Position numbers and translations under genes: made by a program. Shown here piece by piece: positions 23,516 through 31,670 of a stretch of 64,000 nucleotides of DNA. Each line of letters starts with the position of its first letter. The first letter of the stretch is position 1. The DNA is from Kitasatospora sp. MMS16-BH015 (lineage in GTDB: Bacteria; Actinomycetota; Actinomycetes; Streptomycetales; Streptomycetaceae). The notes under the pieces are model-generated. The model ran no database searches. It was not told where the DNA came from and was given only the letters and a program-made list of their open reading frames with translations. The stretch lies in the NCBI RefSeq assembly GCF_002943525.1, contig NZ_CP025394.1:7827001-7891000 (forward strand), given 5' to 3'.

Positions 23516-25909
23516 TCAGCCCATCCTTGCAGATTCCCGGCCGGGAAGATCCTCCGGGAGCAGCAGTTGGAGCTCCTCGGTGGAGGGTTCGGCGAGTTGG
23601 GCCACCCGCATGGCGTGTCGTTCGACCATCGTCTCGAAGACCTGACGGGCCGTCCGGCCGTTGCCGAAGCCTGGGCCGCGCTCCAGGGTGCCGAAGTACC
23701 CGAGCAGGGCCTCGGCGCTCGGGTCGGAGAGCACGTACTCGTGCTCGGTGCACTGGGCCCGGGCGATCTGCAGCAGCTCGGCGGCGGTGTAGTCGGGGAA
23801 GGTGATGGTGCGGGAGAAGCGGGAGGAGACGCCGGGGTTGGCGGAGAGGAAGCGCTCCATCTCGGCGGTGTAGCCGGCCACGATCACCACCACCTCGTCG
23901 CGGTGGTCCTCCATCAGCTTGACCAGGGTGTCGATCGCCTCGCGGCCGAAGTCCCGGGCGCCGTCCTCGGGGGCCAGCGCGTACGCCTCGTCGATGAAGA
24001 GGACGCCGCCGCGGGCCTTGTCGAAGGCGGCCTGGGTGCGGATCGCGGTGGAGCCGATGTGCTCGCCGACCAGGTCGACCCGGGCCACCTCGACCAGGTG
24101 GCCCTGCTGGAGCACACCGAGCGAGGCGAGGATCTCGCCGTAGAGGCGGGCCACGGTGGTCTTGCCGGTGCCGGGGGAGCCGGTGAAGACCAGGTGGCGG
24201 CGCAGGGACGGGGCCTTGAGCCCGGCCTGGCGGCGCCGGCGGCCGACCGAGATCAGGTCGATCAGGGTGCGCACCTCCTGCTTCACGGTGGCCAGGCCGA
24301 TCAGCGAGTCCAGCTCGGCCAGGGCCTCGTCGGCCGGGCGGCAGTCCGGGATCGGGGCGATCTGCGGGGCCGAGGGGGCGAGCGGGGCCGGGGCGGTGGT
24401 GAGTTGGGCGGTGCGCGGGGCGGGCAGCTCGACCGGCGGGCCCACGTCGTCGGAGGTGCAGCCCTCGGTGACCGGGCCGGGCTCGGCGAACTCGAAGCCC
24501 GCGCGGCCGTTCTGCTCGGCCCGGCAGCGGGTCAGCTCGGTGCGGCAGCCGTCGATGATGTGGAAGCCGAAGCCCTTGCCGTGCGAGACCCGGCAGTCCT
24601 CGAAGGTGCCCCTGCCCTGGGCGGAGACGTAGACGGCCGCCTCGGCGGCGGCCCGCACGGTGCACTCGCGCAGGGTGGGGTCGGCGCCCTTGGTGACGAT
24701 CACCCCGGTGGCCACCTCGGAGATCTCACAGCCGGTCAGCTGCCCGCCGCTGCCGTGGTCGCGGAACCAGAGGCCGGTGCCGGCCTCCTGGATCCGGCAG
24801 TCGGCCAGCGCCACGCTGGCCCCGCCGCTGACCGAGACGGCCGAGCTGCGGATCCGGCTGAACGAGCAGTCGCGGGCGGTGGCGATGGATTCGCGGTCGA
24901 GCACGAAGAGCGCGTCGGGCAGGTCGTGCAGCGAGCAGTCGGTGAGGGTGAGCCGGGCGCCGTCGCTGACCCAGACGGCGGGGTAGTCGCCGGTGCTGGA
25001 GTGCAGCTCGCAGGAGAGCGCCTCGGCCAGGGTGCCGCTGTCCCAGACCGAGAGGGCGCCCCGGCCGAATTCGCGCAGGGTGGTCTTCTCCATGGTCAGC
25101 CGGGAGCGGCCGCGCAGGTCGGCGGCGTTCTCCGGCAGGTCGTGCACCCGGCAGCCGGTGAGCACCAGCTCGGCCTCGGTGTCCAGGGTGAGCCCGTTGC
25201 CGCTGACCCGGCGGATCTCGCAGTCGTCCAGGCGGCCGGTGGCCTGGGCCTCGGCCTGCACGCCGCTGCCGCGGATCTCGTAGATCTCGCAGCTGGTCAG
25301 GGCGGCGCTGGAGCCCGGGTCGGTGAGCAGCACCCCGGCGCCGCTGGCGTGGTGCAGCCGGGAGCGCTCCACCTCCGCGCTCGCGCCCTCCAGCACCGCG
25401 AGGCCGGCCTGGCCGGAGTCGAGCAGCTCGCAGTCGGCGATCAGCGCCCGGGCGCGCGAGCGCAGCCGCACGCCGAGGCCCGCCGGGTTGCTGACGGTGC
25501 AGCCGCGCAGGGTGGCCCGGGCCTGCTCGGTGATCTCCACCCCGGCGGCGGCCCTGGTCTCCACCCGGCAGCCGGAGAACTCGGCCTCCGCCCCGGCGCC
25601 GGTGACCAGCACGGCCGGGGCGGAGCTCTCCGAGCCCTCGATCACCAGCCCGCGCACGGTGGCGGCGGCCGTCACGGTGAGCGGCACGCCCGAGGGCGGG
25701 TCGATCCGCACCGTGCCCGGGCCCTCGGCGGGCTGCAAGGTGACGGGCCGGTCGAGCAGCACGTTCTCCCGGAAGACCCCGGGCCGCAGGGTCAGGGTGT
25801 CGCCCGGCTCGGCCGCCGCGAGCGCCTCGCGCAGCGTCTCGTACTCGCCCGCCCGACGGCGCCAGCGCGAGGCGCTGTCCTGCGTGACCCGGACCCTGTG
25901 CTCAGCCAT
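23516..25909 (-). CDS. Right-handed beta-helix protein fused to a CbxX/SpoVK-type AAA+ ATPase
   Basis: A 797-residue fusion. Residues about 15-480 are a long pectate-lyase/NosD-like beta-helix with short repeats containing Cys (forms such as LTDCSLHDLP, LRGCTVSNP). After a Pro/Ala linker the AAA+ domain (about 530-790) has Walker A TGSPGTGKTT (576-585), a VGEHIGSTA loop, Walker B VLFIDEAYAL (636-645) and NPGVSSRFSRTI with the arginine finger. The ATPase is closest to CbxX/CfqX, SpoVK and EccA. No signal peptide, so the helix is cytoplasmic, perhaps a scaffold or target-recognition arm. Type VII genes are not nearby. GC-rich coding resembles that of neighbours. Confidence 0.88.
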   Translation of the reverse strand: MAEHRVRVTQDSASRWRRRAGEYETLREALAAAEPGDTLTLRPGVFRENVLLDRPVTLQPAEGPGTVRIDPPSGVPLTVTAAATVRGLVIEGSESSAPAVLVTGAGAEAEFSGCRVETRAAAGVEITEQARATLRGCTVSNPAGLGVRLRSRARALIADCELLDSGQAGLAVLEGASAEVERSRLHHASGAGVLLTDPGSSAALTSCEIYEIRGSGVQAEAQATGRLDDCEIRRVSGNGLTLDTEAELVLTGCRVHDLPENAADLRGRSRLTMEKTTLREFGRGALSVWDSGTLAEALSCELHSSTGDYPAVWVSDGARLTLTDCSLHDLPDALFVLDRESIATARDCSFSRIRSSAVSVSGGASVALADCRIQEAGTGLWFRDHGSGGQLTGCEISEVATGVIVTKGADPTLRECTVRAAAEAAVYVSAQGRGTFEDCRVSHGKGFGFHIIDGCRTELTRCRAEQNGRAGFEFAEPGPVTEGCTSDDVGPPVELPAPRTAQLTTAPAPLAPSAPQIAPIPDCRPADEALAELDSLIGLATVKQEVRTLIDLISVGRRRRQAGLKAPSLRRHLVFTGSPGTGKTTVARLYGEILASLGVLQQGHLVEVARVDLVGEHIGSTAIRTQAAFDKARGGVLFIDEAYALAPEDGARDFGREAIDTLVKLMEDHRDEVVVIVAGYTAEMERFLSANPGVSSRFSRTITFPDYTAAELLQIARAQCTEHEYVLSDPSAEALLGYFGTLERGPGFGNGRTARQVFETMVERHAMRVAQLAEPSTEELQLLLPEDLPGRESARMG

Positions 25910-26056
25910 GCCGCTCCGTCATCCCCACCGTCGTCTCCGTGCCGGCCCTGGGGCGCGCGCCACCGCGCCGACGCTCCCGCCCGCTCAGGAGCTACAACGA
26001 GTGGGCTCCCACTCGGTTCCTGCGGGGCCGAACCAGTGTCGGTCCGGCCCGGCCTG

Positions 26057-26980
26057 TCAGTCTTCCTCCGGGCCGTCCGGCACCAGGCGCGGGCCCTCCT
26101 CCAGGACGGTGAAGGCGTCGCCCAGGCGGACGGTGCCCAGCTGGTCGCCGGTGCGGCCCTCGGGGCGCTCGGGGACGACCTGCACGCCGAAGGCCAGGCT
26201 CTTGCCGAAGCGGTGGTGGCGGCCGAGCGCGCGCAGCGGTTCGGGGCCGCGGCGGGCACCGGTCTCCTGGTCGGTGGTGGTGATCACGCAGCGGCCGCAG
26301 GGCTTGGCGACCCGGAAGGTGACCTCGCCGACCCGTACCCGGCGCCAGCCGTCCTCGGCCCAGGGCTCCAGGCCGTCGATGACCAGGTTCGGACGGAACC
26401 GCTCCATCGGCAGCGCGGCGGACTTGCGCGGGTCGTCCGGGTGGTCGGCGGCGAGGTGCTCGTTGAGCGCGGCCAGCGAGGCGGTGCTGGCGATCTGCAG
26501 CGGGAAGCCGTCGGCCAGGCTGACCGTCTCGTGGCCGTGGGCGAAGTCGGGGTGGACCGCGCGGGCGGCGGCCGGGTCGTCCAGGTGCACCAGGCGGACG
26601 GCGCCGACCCGGCGCGCGAAGCGCTCGCCGAAGCGCTCGCCGAACCAGGCGCCGGTCTCGGCCGGGGCGAGGGCGGTCTTGAACAGCGCGCCGAAGATCT
26701 CCACCTCGGCCAGCGGGGCGCCCGCGGCGGCGCTCGGCGCCTCGACCCGGAGGGTGGCGCCGTCGGGCGCGGTCAGGGTCAGCGAGCCGTCGGGGGCGGA
26801 GTGGACCCGGAGCTGACCGAGCGCCGGCTCCTCGCGCTGGGTGACGGCCCGCCCGGTGGCGTCGACCAGCATCCAGCGCCGGTCACCGGTCAGCCCCCAG
26901 GGCTCGACGGTCGCGCTCTCCGGGCTCAGGCGGTAGGCGGACTTGAGCGGGTAGACGTGCAGTCCGATCAGCTGTGGCAT
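26057..26980 (-). CDS. MOSC domain protein (YcbX-like)
   Basis: A 307-residue protein: the N-terminal MOSC beta-barrel domain (GLHVYPLKSAYRLSP, GLTGDRRWMLVDATG) is followed by the MOSC domain proper with RFRPNLVIDG and AKPCGRCVITTTD. The Cys in PCGRC is the conserved site for sulfur or molybdenum-cofactor binding. By homology to YcbX/mARC it may reduce N-hydroxylated compounds or transfer sulfur. The frame is open far upstream, but MPQLIGLHVYPLKSAYRL is the family start and CAGGAT (26992-26987) lies 6 nt before the ATG. It is probably monocistronic. Confidence 0.85.
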   Translation of the reverse strand: MPQLIGLHVYPLKSAYRLSPESATVEPWGLTGDRRWMLVDATGRAVTQREEPALGQLRVHSAPDGSLTLTAPDGATLRVEAPSAAAGAPLAEVEIFGALFKTALAPAETGAWFGERFGERFARRVGAVRLVHLDDPAAARAVHPDFAHGHETVSLADGFPLQIASTASLAALNEHLAADHPDDPRKSAALPMERFRPNLVIDGLEPWAEDGWRRVRVGEVTFRVAKPCGRCVITTTDQETGARRGPEPLRALGRHHRFGKSLAFGVQVVPERPEGRTGDQLGTVRLGDAFTVLEEGPRLVPDGPEED

Positions 26981-27007
26981 ACGCCTATCCTGCCAGCCGC
27001 CGCCCAC

Positions 27008-27097
27008 CCGTTCGGCCCACGGCCCCGGCCGGGCCGAACGGCCCCGGGGAACGCGAAGGCCGCCCGGGCCCCGCATCGCTGCGGTGCCCGGGCGGCC
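27008..27097 (-). terminator. Two tandem hairpins behind the DUF6643-like gene
   Basis: GGCCGCCCGGGC (27058-27069) pairs perfectly with GCCCGGGCGGCC (27086-27097), with a further CCGCA/TGCGG stem inside. A second perfect 11-bp stem, CCGTTCGGCCC (27008-27018) and GGGCCGAACGG (27031-27041), follows. They fill most of the gap between the DUF6643-like stop and the MOSC start and should strongly stop transcription. Confidence 0.7.
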
Positions 27098-27173
27098 CGG
27101 TGTGGAACGACCCCTGTGGAGACGGGTCCGGCTGCCCCTCGTCAGCCGGATCCGCGCGGTGCTGCGGGTGGGT

Positions 27174-27932
27174 TCAGTAGCCCTGGCCCTGGTAGCCGCC
27201 CTGCTGGTAGGGCTGCTCGGCGTACTGCGCCGGGCGCTGCGGCGGCACCGGGCGCATCGGCGCGGGAGCGGTGGGGCGGAACTGGTTGCCGCCCATGCTC
27301 TGCTGACCCGTCGCCTGCTGGCCCTGGTCGGCGAAGCCCTGCGGCGCGGCCGGCTGAGCGCCGAACGGCTGGCCGCCGAAGCCCTGCGGGGCGGCGGCGA
27401 AGGTGTTCTGGCCGCCGAAGCTCTGCCCGGCGAAGCCCTGGCCGCCGCCGAAGCCCTGCCCGCCGAAGCCGGGCGCGGGCTGAGCCGGCGTGAACTGCGG
27501 GGCGGCCGGCGGCTGGAAGGCCGGGGCGGCCGGCCGCTGCGGCTGGGCCACGTAGGACTGCTGGCCGCCGTAGCCCGGGGCGGGCGGCACCGCGTAGGTG
27601 CCGGCCGCCGGCTGGGCCGGGAGGTAGGTGGTGGCCGGGCCGCTGCTCGGGCCGGGACCGAGGGCGAGCCGGGCGGGGGGCAGGGCCGGCAGGTTGCTCG
27701 CCGGGCCGTCGAAGCCCGTGGAGCCGAAACCGGTGGGGCCGGCCTGGCCGTAGGACGAGCCGTAGCCCGTCTGGTAGCCCGTGGACAACGCCGGCGGCAG
27801 TGCGGCCGGGACGTTGATCGGGGCGATCTGCGGGACACCGCGCTCTGCGACCAGGCTGTCGTAGATGGGCGTGCCGGAGGAGAAGGACGGAGAGGGGTAG
27901 CCGACTCCGTCGTAGGAGCGGGGCGAGGTCAT
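27174..27932 (-). CDS. DUF6643-like Gly/Gln/Pro/Ala-rich protein
   Basis: A 252-residue low-complexity protein. The N-terminus MTSPRSYDGVGYPSPS and TPIYDSLVAERGVPQIAPI fit a conserved streptomycete family (DUF6643 as I recall). The rest consists of repeats such as GFGGQGFGGGQGFAG, with many Gln and aromatic residues, suggesting a disordered, possibly phase-separating protein. I chose the ATG at 27932: conservation starts there and TACGGT (27945-27940) is 7 nt upstream (leaderless). The function is unknown. Confidence 0.7.
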   Translation of the reverse strand: MTSPRSYDGVGYPSPSFSSGTPIYDSLVAERGVPQIAPINVPAALPPALSTGYQTGYGSSYGQAGPTGFGSTGFDGPASNLPALPPARLALGPGPSSGPATTYLPAQPAAGTYAVPPAPGYGGQQSYVAQPQRPAAPAFQPPAAPQFTPAQPAPGFGGQGFGGGQGFAGQSFGGQNTFAAAPQGFGGQPFGAQPAAPQGFADQGQQATGQQSMGGNQFRPTAPAPMRPVPPQRPAQYAEQPYQQGGYQGQGY

Positions 27933-27945
27933 GGGGCATACCGTA

Positions 27946-28253
27946 AGCCCACAATGCGCCTGCTGAGGAGAGTGGGAGGCCCAGGAGTTCGAGTGTTTAC
28001 ACAGTCTTCGCTCGAACAAAACCCTCGAATGTAGGAAGATCGGACATTTGGGCGCCGAGATCCGGCCAGGTCCCCGCCGGTCGGGGGGTCGACAAGTGCC
28101 CCACAAGTGGTCGAACGGTGCTCGAACGGGCCGGAAGCCGCCCCCGCTCACCACCCCGGCGGAGGCTGAGGGCGCGTGTCGGCACGCCCGAGCCCCCTCG
28201 GCTTCGCCGAGAGGGCTCCGGTGCAGGTCAGCGGGCGGACGGGCCCGGACTGC
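27946..28253. other. Intergenic region with a probable mscL terminator
   Basis: This 308-bp stretch holds no convincing gene. The hairpin at 28190-28217 (GAGCCCCCTCGGC pairing with GCCGAGAGGGCTC around a TTC loop, one bulge) is a good terminator for mscL on the minus strand. The rest, up to the DUF6643-like promoter, shows nothing I recognise. Confidence 0.5.
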
Positions 28254-28697
28254 TCAGCGGGTCTGCAGGGCCTGGGCCGGGAAGCCCGGGCGGCCGGCCA
28301 GCTCCGAGGTGCAGAAGGAGCAGCGGGTGGCCGCGGCGGGCACGCTGCTCAGGCACTCCGGGCAGTCGGTCTTGGGCGCGGCCTTCTCCTTCGGGGCCTC
28401 GAACCGGGCCTGGAGCTTGCCGACCGGCAGCACCACGGCGAAGTAGATGACGGCGGCCACGATCACGAAGCTGATCAGCGCGTTGAGGAAGGCGCCGTAC
28501 GGGAAGGTGGTGCCGGCGACCGAGAAGGTCTCCTTGCTGAAGTCGCCGACGCTGCCGGCGGCGACCCCGATCAGCGGGGTCAGGAAGGCGGCCACGAACC
28601 CGGTGACCACGGCGGTGAAGGCCGCGCCGATGACGATACCGACCGCCAGGTCCACCACGTTGCCGCGCAGCAGGAAGCTGCGGAATCCCTTGAGCAC
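28254..28697 (-). CDS. mscL: Large-conductance mechanosensitive channel MscL with a C-terminal zinc-ribbon-like tail
   Basis: A 147-residue protein: VLKGFRSFLLRGNVVDLAVG then IVIGAAFTAVVTGFVAAFLT (first membrane helix), a periplasmic-type loop with FSVAGTTFPYGAFLNALIS, and a second helix FVIVAAVIYFAVVLPV. The channel releases solutes when membrane tension rises. The C-terminus carries CPEC and CSFC pairs, as in a zinc ribbon, beyond the usual E. coli length. I chose the GTG at 28697 with GGAG 6 nt upstream; the frame is open to 29084 but that extension is not conserved in kind. Confidence 0.9.
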   Translation of the reverse strand: MLKGFRSFLLRGNVVDLAVGIVIGAAFTAVVTGFVAAFLTPLIGVAAGSVGDFSKETFSVAGTTFPYGAFLNALISFVIVAAVIYFAVVLPVGKLQARFEAPKEKAAPKTDCPECLSSVPAAATRCSFCTSELAGRPGFPAQALQTR

Positions 28698-29059
28698 CGG
28701 GTCACTCCAAAATGTGCGGAGACCGGATCGCCACCGGCCTCGTGAGGGTGGGGCCGAGCGGCCCGGCGCGCCATCCTTCCGACTCAACCGCCATGCAGTC
28801 CAACCCAGTTCACCTGATCCGGCTAATCCTGCGCCCGGCCGCCGGGCGGTGCCCCGACGGTCCGTACACCTCCGCCGGGCGGCGGGTGGACGTCCGGTGG
28901 GGGCGCGGTGGCCGAAACGTGCGCCCCTCTGGGCGGGAGGGTGGCGAACGGCGGGGAAACGGCCACCGACCGGCGTCCGACGGCCAACCCTGCGGCGGGT
29001 GGCGTCGGCTTCCCGGAACGGCCTGCGCGCGGGGACAGCACTGTGCGAGTGTCGAGCAC
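28698..29059. other. Divergent intergenic region mscL / glycosyltransferase
   Basis: 362 bp without a supported gene. Open frames cross it on both strands but show Arg/Pro-rich shadow composition. It must hold promoters of both divergent genes; I see no clear boxes. Confidence 0.35.
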
Positions 29060-30127
29060 ATGTCCGACGCAGTGTCAGCGCCACCCAGAGTCCTGCACCT
29101 CGTCACCGGGCCCCGGCCGCACGGCGCGCAGCACTGCGCCTACGAGTTGCACGGCGAGCTGCTGCGGCGCGGCCACCCCTCGGAGCTCCGCGCCCTCCAC
29201 CCCGGCCTGCCCGAGGCCCCCGCGCTCGGCCCCTCCCCGCTCGCGCCGAGCACCCTGCGCGCCCTGCGGGCCGCCGCCCGGCAGGCCGACGTGGTGCTCG
29301 CGCACGGCCCCGCCGCACTGCCCGCCGCCACGATCGGCCTGCTCGGCACCGGCGTCCCGTTCGTCTACGTGGTCGGCGCCGGATCGCGCTGCCGCACCCG
29401 GGAGTCGCGCCTGCGCACCCTGCCGCACTGCGGGATGCTGCACTGCGCCGTCGCCGTGGCCGCCCCCTCCGACGGCTCCCGGCAGGCGCTGATCCGCCGG
29501 TTCCGGCTGCCCGCCGCGCGCGTGCGGACCATCCCCGGCGGCCGCTCCGCCGATCGGTTCCGCCCCGACGAGGGCTCCAGCCGGCGGCAGACCGCCCGGG
29601 CCGCGCTCGGCCTGCCCGGCCACGGCCCGCTGGTGGCCTGGGTCGGCGCCGCCACCGCCGAGAAGCGGCTCGACCTCGCGCTGGACGTGCTGCACCGGCT
29701 GCCCGACCTGCACCTGGCCGTGGTCGGTGCCGGCCTCGGCCCCGGCGGCTGTCCCGACGGCGAACACCGCGCGCACTTCCTCGGCCCGCTCTCCGACACC
29801 GCCCCGCTCTACCAGGCCGCCGACGCCCTGCTGCTCACCAGCGACAGCGAGGGCGTGCCCGCCCAGCTGATCGAGGCCGCCCTGGCCGGCCTGCCCGCCG
29901 TGGCCACCGACGTGGGCTGGGTCCGCGACCTCGTCCAGGACGGCGTCACCGGCGCCCTCGTCCCGCCCGGCGACGCCCAGGCCCTGGCCGAGGCCCTCGG
30001 CCGCACCCTGGCCGTCGCCCCCGCACTCGGCGCCGCCGCCCGCGAACGCGCCCTGGTCCGCTTCGACCTCGCCGTGGTCACCGACGCCTGGCAGCTGCTG
30101 CTCCAGCAGATCACCGACAACGCGTAA
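29060..30127 (+). CDS. GT-B glycosyltransferase (family 4-like)
   Basis: A 355-residue protein starting MSDAVSAPPRVLHLVTGPRP. The N-terminal Rossmann half includes GAQHCAYELHGELLRRGH; the C-terminal half has GPLVAWVGAATAEKRLDLAL and SDSEGVPAQLIEAALAG, matching the E-x7-E motif that binds the nucleotide-sugar. It transfers a sugar to an unknown cytoplasmic or lipid acceptor. The frame is open to 28712, but the ATG at 29060 begins the domain cleanly. It lies 52 bp before the slipin gene, which has its own promoter. Confidence 0.83.
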   Translation: MSDAVSAPPRVLHLVTGPRPHGAQHCAYELHGELLRRGHPSELRALHPGLPEAPALGPSPLAPSTLRALRAAARQADVVLAHGPAALPAATIGLLGTGVPFVYVVGAGSRCRTRESRLRTLPHCGMLHCAVAVAAPSDGSRQALIRRFRLPAARVRTIPGGRSADRFRPDEGSSRRQTARAALGLPGHGPLVAWVGAATAEKRLDLALDVLHRLPDLHLAVVGAGLGPGGCPDGEHRAHFLGPLSDTAPLYQAADALLLTSDSEGVPAQLIEAALAGLPAVATDVGWVRDLVQDGVTGALVPPGDAQALAEALGRTLAVAPALGAAARERALVRFDLAVVTDAWQLLLQQITDNA

Positions 30128-30142
30128 CTCCCCTCCCCGGCA

Positions 30143-30172
30143 CTGTCCCTGAGCTGTCGGCAGGCGCATACT
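30143..30172 (+). promoter_or_regulatory. Leaderless promoter of the slipin gene
   Basis: CTGTCC (30143-30148), an 18-bp spacer and CATACT (30167-30172), with the GTG start 7 nt further on. This fits transcription from the start codon. Confidence 0.5.
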
Positions 30173-30179
30173 GACGGGC

Positions 30180-30962
30180 GTGGGCATACTCGCGGTCGTG
30201 GCAGGGCTCGGGATCCTCTGGCTGATCACCGGGGTACGGATCGTCCAGCAGTACGAGCGCGGAGTGGTGTTCCGGCTCGGGCGGGTGCGCGGCACCGTCC
30301 GGGACCCGGGGCCGGCCTTCCTGGTGCCCGTGCTGGACCGGATGCGCAAGGTCAACGTCCAGGTGATCACCATGCCGGTGCCCGCCCAGGAGGGCATCAC
30401 CCGGGACAACGTCTCGGTGCGGGTGGACGCCGTGGTCTACTTCCGGGTGGTCGACCCCGTCCGGGCCACCGTGGACGTGCAGAACTACACCTTCGCGATG
30501 TCCCAGGTGGCCCAGACCTCGCTGCGCTCGATCATCGGCAAGAGCGAGCTCGACGACCTGCTCTCCGGCCGGGAGAACCTGCACCAGGGCCTCGAGCTCA
30601 TGCTGGAGAGCCCCGCCGCCTCCTGGGGAGTGCACATCGACCGGGTGGAGATCAAGGACGTCGCGCTGCCCGACTCGATGAAGCGCTCGATGGCCCGCCA
30701 GGCCGAGGCCGACCGCGAGCGCCGGGCCCGGATCATCACCGCCGACGGCGAGTACCAGGCCGCCAGCAAGCTGGCCGAGGCCGCCGGGATGATGGACGCC
30801 ACCCCCTCCGCGATGCAGCTGCGCCTGCTGCAGACCGTGGTCGAGGTGGCCGCCGAGAAGAACTCCACCCTGGTGCTGCCCTTCCCGGTCGAGCTGCTGC
30901 GCTTCTTCGAGAGCGCCGCCCAGCGCGTGCAGGACGGCGGCGAGGCTGCTCCGCGCGGGTGA
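30180..30962 (+). CDS. Slipin (SPFH/band 7 domain, stomatin-like) membrane protein
   Basis: A 260-residue protein: one N-terminal membrane helix (GILAVVAGLGILWLITGV), then a band 7 domain with QQYERGVVFRLGRVRG, PVPAQEGITRDNVSVRVDAV, TSLRSIIGKSELDDLLSGRE and QAEADRERRARIITADGEYQ. SPFH proteins scaffold membrane microdomains and often partner with NfeD; no nfeD gene is adjacent. The GTG start fits the leaderless promoter. It is likely a single-gene unit or read through to the DsbA-like gene 63 bp later. Confidence 0.9.
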   Translation: MGILAVVAGLGILWLITGVRIVQQYERGVVFRLGRVRGTVRDPGPAFLVPVLDRMRKVNVQVITMPVPAQEGITRDNVSVRVDAVVYFRVVDPVRATVDVQNYTFAMSQVAQTSLRSIIGKSELDDLLSGRENLHQGLELMLESPAASWGVHIDRVEIKDVALPDSMKRSMARQAEADRERRARIITADGEYQAASKLAEAAGMMDATPSAMQLRLLQTVVEVAAEKNSTLVLPFPVELLRFFESAAQRVQDGGEAAPRG

Positions 30963-31025
30963 ACAATCGGGCAAGTAGCCCGTTGGAGCTGGGGGCTGAC
31001 CGACCGTCACTGGCAGGCTGTCGGC

Positions 31026-31661
31026 GTGAAACCCCTGCTGCGCACCGCCGTCCTGCTCGCCGTCACCGGCAGCCTGCTCACCGGCCCGACGGCCATGGCC
31101 GCCCCGCGCGCGAGCGCCCACTACGTCAGCCTGGAGCACCCGCAACCCGTCCGGGCCGGCGTCAAGCACGAGGTCCTCGAGTTCTTCTGGTACGACTGCA
31201 CCCACTCCGCCCTGCTCGAGCAGCCGCTCGAGGACTGGGCCGACCGGCACCGCGAGGACGCCGTGCTGCGCCGCGTGCCGGCCGTCTGGCCCGGCGCCTC
31301 GAACGAGGCCGAGCAGCGCGCCCACGCCCGGCTCTACTACGCGCTGGAGCAGCTCGGCGCGGCGGACCGGCTGCAGGCCCAGGTCTTCCAGGCCGTGTAC
31401 CACCAGCACGCCGACCTCACCACCGAGGACCGGGCGGCCGCCTGGGCCGGCCGCAACGGCCTGGACACCGAGCGGTTCCGCACCGCGTACCGCTCCCCGG
31501 AGGTGGCCCGGGCCGTCCAGGAGGCGCCCGAACTGTTCACCCGGTACGAGGTCACCGAACTGCCCACCGTGGTCGTCCAGGGCCGGTACCGGACGTCCCC
31601 CAGCGCGGCGGGCGGCGTGGACAAGATCCCCGGCGTGCTGGACACCCTGGTCGACCAGTAG
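31026..31661 (+). CDS. DsbA-like thioredoxin-fold protein with a single active-site cysteine
   Basis: A 211-residue exported protein (signal peptide to about residue 26, ending AMAA). It resembles DsbA in VLEFFWYDCTHSALLEQPLE, the helical domain, and the YEVTELPTVVVQGRY strand with the cis-Pro. The active site is Cys58-Thr-His-Ser61, so the second Cys of CxxC is missing and dithiol oxidation is not possible in the usual way. It may be a monothiol reductase, chaperone or mycothiol-linked protein. CAGGCT (31014-31019) 6 nt before the GTG suggests a leaderless message. It converges with the hpnB-like gene (9-bp gap). Confidence 0.8.
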   Translation: MKPLLRTAVLLAVTGSLLTGPTAMAAPRASAHYVSLEHPQPVRAGVKHEVLEFFWYDCTHSALLEQPLEDWADRHREDAVLRRVPAVWPGASNEAEQRAHARLYYALEQLGAADRLQAQVFQAVYHQHADLTTEDRAAAWAGRNGLDTERFRTAYRSPEVARAVQEAPELFTRYEVTELPTVVVQGRYRTSPSAAGGVDKIPGVLDTLVDQ

Positions 31662-31670
31662 CCCTGCCCG

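Noticed and set aside
26057..27838. 593-codon frame that would extend the MOSC protein upstream
   Set aside because: The extension is antisense-like to the DUF6643-like gene, Pro/Arg/Ser-rich, and crosses two strong terminator hairpins.
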